The position numbers and the translations under genes are program-made. A stretch of DNA of 64,000 nt, taken from the NCBI GenBank assembly GCA_029959195.1, contig CP114126.1:1488001-1552000 (forward strand). Reading direction: 5' to 3'. The stretch is from Dictyophora rubrovolvata. Its lineage: Eukaryota; Basidiomycota; Agaricomycetes; Phallales; Phallaceae. Each line of letters begins with the position of its first letter. Within the stretch, counting starts at the first letter, position 1. This document shows positions 59,053-64,000 of the stretch, in pieces. Under the pieces are notes generated by a model. It was not told where the DNA came from, ran no database searches, and worked only from the letters and a program-made list of their open reading frames with translations.

Positions 59053-60187
59053 TTTTTCGAGATTCGTGTAAAGGGGTTATCCGGCTGGAATCATACCGAA
59101 ATTTTATCATGCTTATAGATGCCACAGACGAAAATTTACTTACAGAATTCAAGATCGTTATTCGAAAGGTGTACTCAGATCCACCGAGTCACCGACAAGC
59201 GCAGTTTATACAATTGTGGAAGCAGTTTGCAGCATGCAGTTGACATTGCTTGGGGAAGAAAGTACATGAGTGACCTGGACGATTATTTCAAGATGGAAAG
59301 AAGACGTTGAGCTAGACAGGTTCATTATGGTGGAAATTTGTCCCAAGCTCAGATCACCACAAAGGAGGCTTCTCTGGAGGTAAAGAGAAGGCCAGTGGAA
59401 GGAACCTGTAAATTGTTTGGAAATTCGAAGCTCCGAACAAGGACACGAATCTGGCGTGTGCAAACGATGTTAGAAGTGAGGTCCACTGGAGGTGGGCAGG
59501 ACGGCCGGGATGTCAGCCAGGGGGGGGTTAGCTGGGGTTAGCCGAACTTTATCGGATTAGTTCTTTTATTGATTTTAACAAGTCATGTGACATGACGTTA
59601 CAAACGCATCCTGATATCATGGTCAGACCAGTCTTTTTGTTTACGTGCGCATGGGCTTCAACTGTTACCGTTGGATAAATTAGAAGCTGGCTTAGTCTCG
59701 CCGAGGCACTGCCGGTTCCCGCCAATACGTATATGCACTCTGGCTTAGTTTTTTTTTTTTTGGTGGAGCTTACAGGGTTTCTCAAGTACACTTCTACGTA
59801 CAATCCAAGCGTGGCGGAAACTCTATAACGACACAGTAAGTTAGGGTATATAGAGCCCCCAGAGCCCCAACAGTCACAAACTGGACTACAACATAATCAC
59901 AATTGGTTGTAGGATGTTATCTATTTTAAGCGAGGTTCAGATGTAAGAGGTGTAACAAGATTGTGAGTTTACTGGGAATTTGACGTTTAGAGTACCGGTT
60001 CAATTAAGCTTCGAATCAACACTGTTCTCAGGCTCTTCTCGGTGAGTATGGCACAATTGCAGAAGAAGACTCAGGAAAGACGTCCAAAAAACAAGTGTCA
60101 TTGGAAAGTATTAGATAAAGATCATCACCAAAATTACATCGAAGCCATTCGGATGCCTGCAATGAAACAGCTGATCAAATTTGACAT
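59053..60187. other. Gene-poor stretch with unassigned open frames
   Basis: Two adjoining plus-strand frames (59010-59243 and 59119-59310) and a short one starting at 60042 have no recognised motif. They may be remnants of a decayed gene. A G8 run lies near 59520 and a T-run near 59750. Confidence 0.4.
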
Positions 60188-60661
60188 TAGGGGGTTTCAC
60201 GTTGGTGAATTCCAACGCGAATTCGGGCTGAATCCGTTCCTGAATCGTTCTTGAATTCGTTCTCGGAATTCTCCGGAAATCAGTTTTGGAGTTCAGGTTG
60301 GAGTTCAGTGCGAAAGAGCTGCTTTCGCAGTTTGATCAAAAACTCCACTCGCTAATTCGTTTTGAATTCTCGCTTAATTTTTTGATCGGATTAAATTATT
60401 TATGTATGCCCGTATAAGGTACGAATTAATTATTTATCAAATATTACATTATCCATCGGTCCCCATGAAATATAAGCGAAAATGTGAGCAGGAACTCAAG
60501 TGGAATTGCCGAAGAGGGGGGGGGGTTCACGTTGGACAAACTCCATCTGAACTCCATCTGAACTCGTTTGATACTCGATGATAACTCAGGAACTCACAAG
60601 GAGTTCAAGGAGGAGTTATCCGCCGAATTCGGAGCGAATTTTTCAACGTGAAACCCCCCTA
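60188..60661. mobile_element. MITE-like element with TA duplication
   Basis: The left end reads TA-GGGGGTTTCACGTTG and the right end, inverted, TA-GGGGGGTTTCACGTTG, giving terminal inverted repeats of at least 16 bp with TA at both borders. Inside, GGAGTTCAG units in the left arm (about 60286-60307) face inverted CTGAACTCC units in the right arm (about 60537-60570), so the single strand can fold on itself. There is no coding frame for a transposase. A third copy of the end motif, in the same direction as the left end, sits at 60516-60535. Best read as a non-autonomous Tc1/mariner-type element of about 470 bp. Confidence 0.75.
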
Positions 60662-61098
60662 TTTCTCATCGATTATCGACGTTGTACGATTGTTGGTTAA
60701 CTTCTGCACGCTAATCGACACCACTTCTTCTTCAGCCTCTTCGTTATAGCTTGAATGTGGACAGGCAGAGATTAGATATCTTGCGTCGAGTCACGCTTCC
60801 TTCCTATTGAATGTCATGGTGCATATATGCGCTCCTTTCGTTGAATTCAAGTTTTAAGTGACCCGGTTACCTAAATAATTCCAAGAAAAGGCGATAGAAA
60901 TGCAATGAGCCTGGAGATCAAAATTTAATCGAACAAAAAACCGTGTATTCTTTCACATTCTCAAAAAGTACATTCTGACATTTATTTGACAAAAAACACG
61001 CTTATTTCGATGGACCTAGGCCCATGCATGAGAAGCAAAGAAAGATAATCCTGATATACCAGCTACAATTATTGTGAGCGATACACAAGAGGTCAAAA
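60662..61098. other. Intergenic stretch
   Basis: About 440 bp downstream of the lectin stop; no feature recognised. Confidence 0.5.
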
Positions 61099-62027
61099 TC
61101 AGAGAGTATTGGTCTTACTCTGAGGACCCGTGGTTTCAACGCCGGCAATTGCTGCAATACCAGAAGCTTGGAAATAGGCACCTTGGTTAGTCTGGTCTCC
61201 GTTTCCAAAAGGCTATAGCAACAAAATTAGCAAGTACGATATTGGGTGTCGTCTTGAAGGATCAACTCACACCAGCGACGCGGACTTGAGAAGTCTTGGT
61301 GTTCGCAATGACAAGTGTAATTTGGTTAAGTAAAGACTTCTTATAATAAGAGTGGGGACCAGCTAGGCCGACAACACTAGTGATTACTTCATCGGCTGAA
61401 ACTGCGTTCAGAATTTGAAGAAATCTTTTTACGATATGAAGACACGTCACCTGAAATGTCGACTGTATGAGGGCTGCCGCCTTGTTGAGCCCCATGGTTG
61501 ATGGTAGTGGTTCCTCCAGTACTGAGGTTGTAGGTGACATTGATAGCGTCGACCTTTGATTCATGAGCCACGAAAAGCGGTGATAATGGAAGTAAGTTTA
61601 CGTACAGCCCAGCCACTGCGGACAACTCTATATATATATTGCGACATAGTAAGCAAAAAAAAAGGAGTCGAAAAAGAAAACACTCGCATTTGAGAAATTG
61701 GATTATCGACCTTGATTGGCTTCTCTTTAGGCCATCCAACTAATTAATAAAATTGTCGTCAGAATTTCAATGCGCTCATATAAAAGCCTGGAACTCACGA
61801 GTCTCAGGATCATTGAATCTGTCGCCCTCGGTGCCACCAAAAATTGCACCTTGAACAAGAGCAGAGTCAGCAGAATGCAACATACTGCTAAGTTCTGAAG
61901 ATATATGAATATAGATGTAGAAATGTAGACGACCAGTGGCCTGAGGCTCTCAAGCAAAGTTTGACGTGCTTAAATACATATTTGCGACCGCTTTGACTTT
62001 CCAGATGGGTAATTTCGGCAAACCCAT
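61099..62027 (-). CDS. Jacalin-like lectin domain protein
   Basis: Small protein, 184 residues, almost all of it one jacalin-like beta-prism domain. Exons (minus): 62027-61978, 61887-61799, 61739-61688, 61627-61606, 61553-61451, 61395-61271, 61212-61099. Family landmarks: GAIFGGTEGDRFND, then IVVRSGWAVDAINVTYNLS, HGAQQGG, DEVITSVVGLAG, ITLVIANTKTSQVRVAGPFG, and FQASGIAAIAG. There is no signal peptide, so it is probably cytoplasmic, as many fungal defence lectins are. Intron 3 (61687-61628) uses a GCGAGT donor and exon 4 is only 22 nt; together they restore the RSGWAVDAI motif. Mannose-type sugar binding is inferred from the fold. A truncated copy of its 3' end lies at 58867-59052. Confidence 0.83.
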
Positions 62028-62603
62028 ATTTGGACTCAGGTTCTTCTCTTCATCATGGATTGCGCCATTGGGATAGAAGAAGTATGTGCCATGTAGAAAA
62101 AAGAGGATCTAAAATGAATCTGATATTATTAGTCAAGCCCCATATGGACTCATTGAAAAAAGCGGCCTTTCTCTCCTCAACGTGATACTATGGCTGAGTT
62201 CAATTCGAAAGTGTAGGCAGATCTCAGCAATAGAAAATCACAAGAAAAAAGTTGCATTCAAATAGAAAAACTGAAACCAAACAACTTGATTATAATAAAT
62301 TTTCAGTGGCCATAAGCAATCGCCGATATCGATATGGCATGTCACCTGAACCTAAGTTCACACGAGCCGAAAAGTGCGCTGAGAGAAAAGGGATGAGTTT
62401 TGTTAATTAAAAAAAAAAGCGCCACCACAAATTCATACGGCAGCCAAATTACGAGATGAACAGAGCGAGTTCTAATGTCATCTAGATGTCAGATTAGAAG
62501 GCATAGAAACAATTAGACGTCATGCTTTGTTCAATATTTTCAATTATACAACCGGTCGTCTTCCGAGCGATGTCGGAGTGGAATAGAAGTGTGGCGTTAT
62601 AAT
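62028..62603. other. Intergenic stretch
   Basis: About 580 bp between the GLTP stop and the lectin start, both on the minus strand. It should hold the lectin promoter. No other feature seen. Confidence 0.5.
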
Positions 62604-63526
62604 TTAAACAGAAGCACCACCATAAGTACCACTGGCATAGAATGCGTTCATCCTTTTCAAGATCACATCCAACGAATTCAACCAAGGGCCGAATTCGGCG
62701 TCCACCTTATCCTTGGGCCCCAGTTTAGTATAGAAATCGTTACGGTAAGGACAGGCCTTCATGGCCAACTGATGAATCGAAGATGGGATAAGACATAAAA
62801 CAATGAAATTGGGCGTATGCACACGTACAGCAAAGACCGGTCTGACCATGATACCATGGTATTTCTTCAACGTCGCGTCATATGACTTGTTGAAACTGAC
62901 ACTCAATTCTTCATTAGCGTCAGCCTGAGAGTTCTGGAGAGCTAATTTGGTGAAGTTCAGACCCCTGATATGGAAAATTAATTCATACAAAGCAAGGTTT
63001 GATGCAAGCGGGGCGGGGCGATGAGCACAAAAATCGGTTGCAAACAGGGACATACCGAAGAAGCCACATAAGACCTTCAGTAGCAGTATTCTTCTTTTCA
63101 GCTTTCTCATTCACGACAAGTTTCTCTAGGGAATCTGACAGCGTTGGTGCCGCATTGTACCTATTCCTGACTTTCTGAAAAGAGAACAAAACAATCCCAA
63201 TAGAGTTAAATGGTGGAGAACAGCCTGCCGGGAACCACATACGGTAATGTTTCCATTCATGTCATTCTTTACTACCGCGAAAGTTGTCGATCCAAGCAAA
63301 TCTTGTGTGAATGAAATAAAGATCCACAGTTGGGGAAAGACACATGACGCTTGTTCGTACCAAACATGCCCACGAGCCCCCCTGCCGCCTCCAGGAATGC
63401 TAGAGTATCGACCCCGCTATCTGTAATAGGCACGTCTTTGAAGCTCTACGCAAGAATTCAACGTCATTTATAATAAGTTCTGAATTCGACGCTTACTCTC
63501 TTGATTTGATCGAAATATGTGGCCAT
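62604..63526 (-). CDS. Glycolipid transfer protein
   Basis: Cytosolic lipid carrier of the GLTP fold that moves glycosphingolipids between membranes. 197 residues, the usual family size. Exons (minus): 63526-63497, 63445-63361, 63301-63243, 63174-63056, 62964-62829, 62768-62604. Ligand-binding residues known from human GLTP are all present: Asp52, Asn56 and Lys59 (NDMNGNITK), Trp95 (TEGLMWLLRGL) and His134 (LKKYHGIMVRPVF). The MKACPYRNDFYTKLG block and final helix are intact. The first exon is only 30 nt. Functionally it fits with sur2 at 21 kb, which makes phytosphingosine for the same lipid class, but the two genes are not adjacent. Confidence 0.93.
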
Positions 63527-64000
63527 TCCAATGCAATGTTCAGGATAGAGTTTAAGATACGATACGATCAATCACCAATCACGTAGTCACACGGGTCACA
63601 TTCGAATTCAGACAGTCGTTTAGCTGCCGGCAATTTCCTACGCGTGATTCTGACTGAAAGGGATGAGAATCATGAGATTTCAAGCACTATGTTAAGTATG
63701 CTGGTTTCGCAAAACAATGGAAGTGTACAGGCTCAAAAGAAAATAGTAAAAAACAAAAACAAGATGAAAAAGAAGAAATATGCGAGAGGTCAAAAGGTAT
63801 CTAACGCGATGTGGGACCGCAAATGTGGGGTGATGTTCCTGAAAGAATCATTATTCAACGAAGCATAAAGCTTGGCGAACTTACACATAATTATGTTCTT
63901 AAAAGAGTGAATCAGGTATTCAAGCCATACAGCTTCTTGCGATGAGATCTTTTGTTCCTCATTCTCACGTTCCGTTTGTCTATATCTAGTTTATCAGTGA
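63527..64000. other. Right-edge stretch
   Basis: About 470 bp upstream of GLTP. A lysine-rich frame at 63644-63868 is probably chance. The promoter of GLTP must lie here. Confidence 0.45.

Noticed and set aside
59010-59310. Two adjoining plus-strand frames, considered as a gene
   Set aside because: No family motif, no valid intron joins them, and one begins inside the lectin fragment on the other strand.
63644-63868. Lysine-rich 74-codon frame at the right edge
   Set aside because: Composition reflects an A-rich stretch; no motif or start context supports it.

Overview
The window looks like nuclear DNA of a filamentous basidiomycete, most likely an Agaricomycete. Almost every gene is cut by many 45-65 nt spliceosomal introns, genes are packed on both strands, and the gene set is fungal (Sur2, Etr1, cytochrome b2, Rqc1/TCF25, GLTP, UGA4-type permease). 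I cannot name the species. All exon boundaries were worked out by hand from splice signals, frame and family motifs.

Layout. 0-9 kb: a possible first exon of a membrane protein at the left edge (-), a CYP7/CYP8-like P450 (P450-1) and a LovD/class C type serine hydrolase. 9-18 kb: TCF25/Rqc1, then convergent mitochondrial enoyl reductase (etr1, -), which shares a 178 bp divergent promoter with a 17-exon flavocytochrome b2, then a Ser/Thr-rich single-pass membrane protein. 18-31 kb: a gene-poor stretch, sphingoid-base C4-hydroxylase (sur2), a second gene-poor stretch, an intronless PPR protein (-) and a large propeller plus inositol 5-phosphatase protein (-). 32-40.4 kb: three more P450s in tandem (P450-2, -3, -4), with a decayed pogo/Tigger-like DNA transposon between P450-2 and P450-3. 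40.7-51.4 kb: a 1031-residue low-complexity protein (-), a tiny secreted protein (-), a SAMHD1-like HD phosphohydrolase and a secreted agmatinase-like enzyme (-). 52.6-58.1 kb: a MATE exporter and a UGA4/choline-type amino-acid permease. 58.8-63.5 kb: a broken jacalin-like fragment (-), a TA-flanked MITE-like element, an intact jacalin-like lectin (-) and a glycolipid transfer protein (-).

How the genes relate. There is no single operon-like pathway. Lipid handling recurs (P450s, Sur2, 5-phosphatase, Etr1, GLTP). The four P450 paralogues are the clearest local expansion and may be secondary-metabolism genes; the serine hydrolase beside P450-1 is a possible partner.

The strongest unusual signal is splicing. 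At least six introns in six unrelated genes need a GC donor instead of GT to keep conserved motifs in frame, with a seventh ambiguous, out of about 112 introns modelled. Very small exons also occur (9 nt in cytochrome b2, 21 nt in the HD protein, 22 nt in the lectin).
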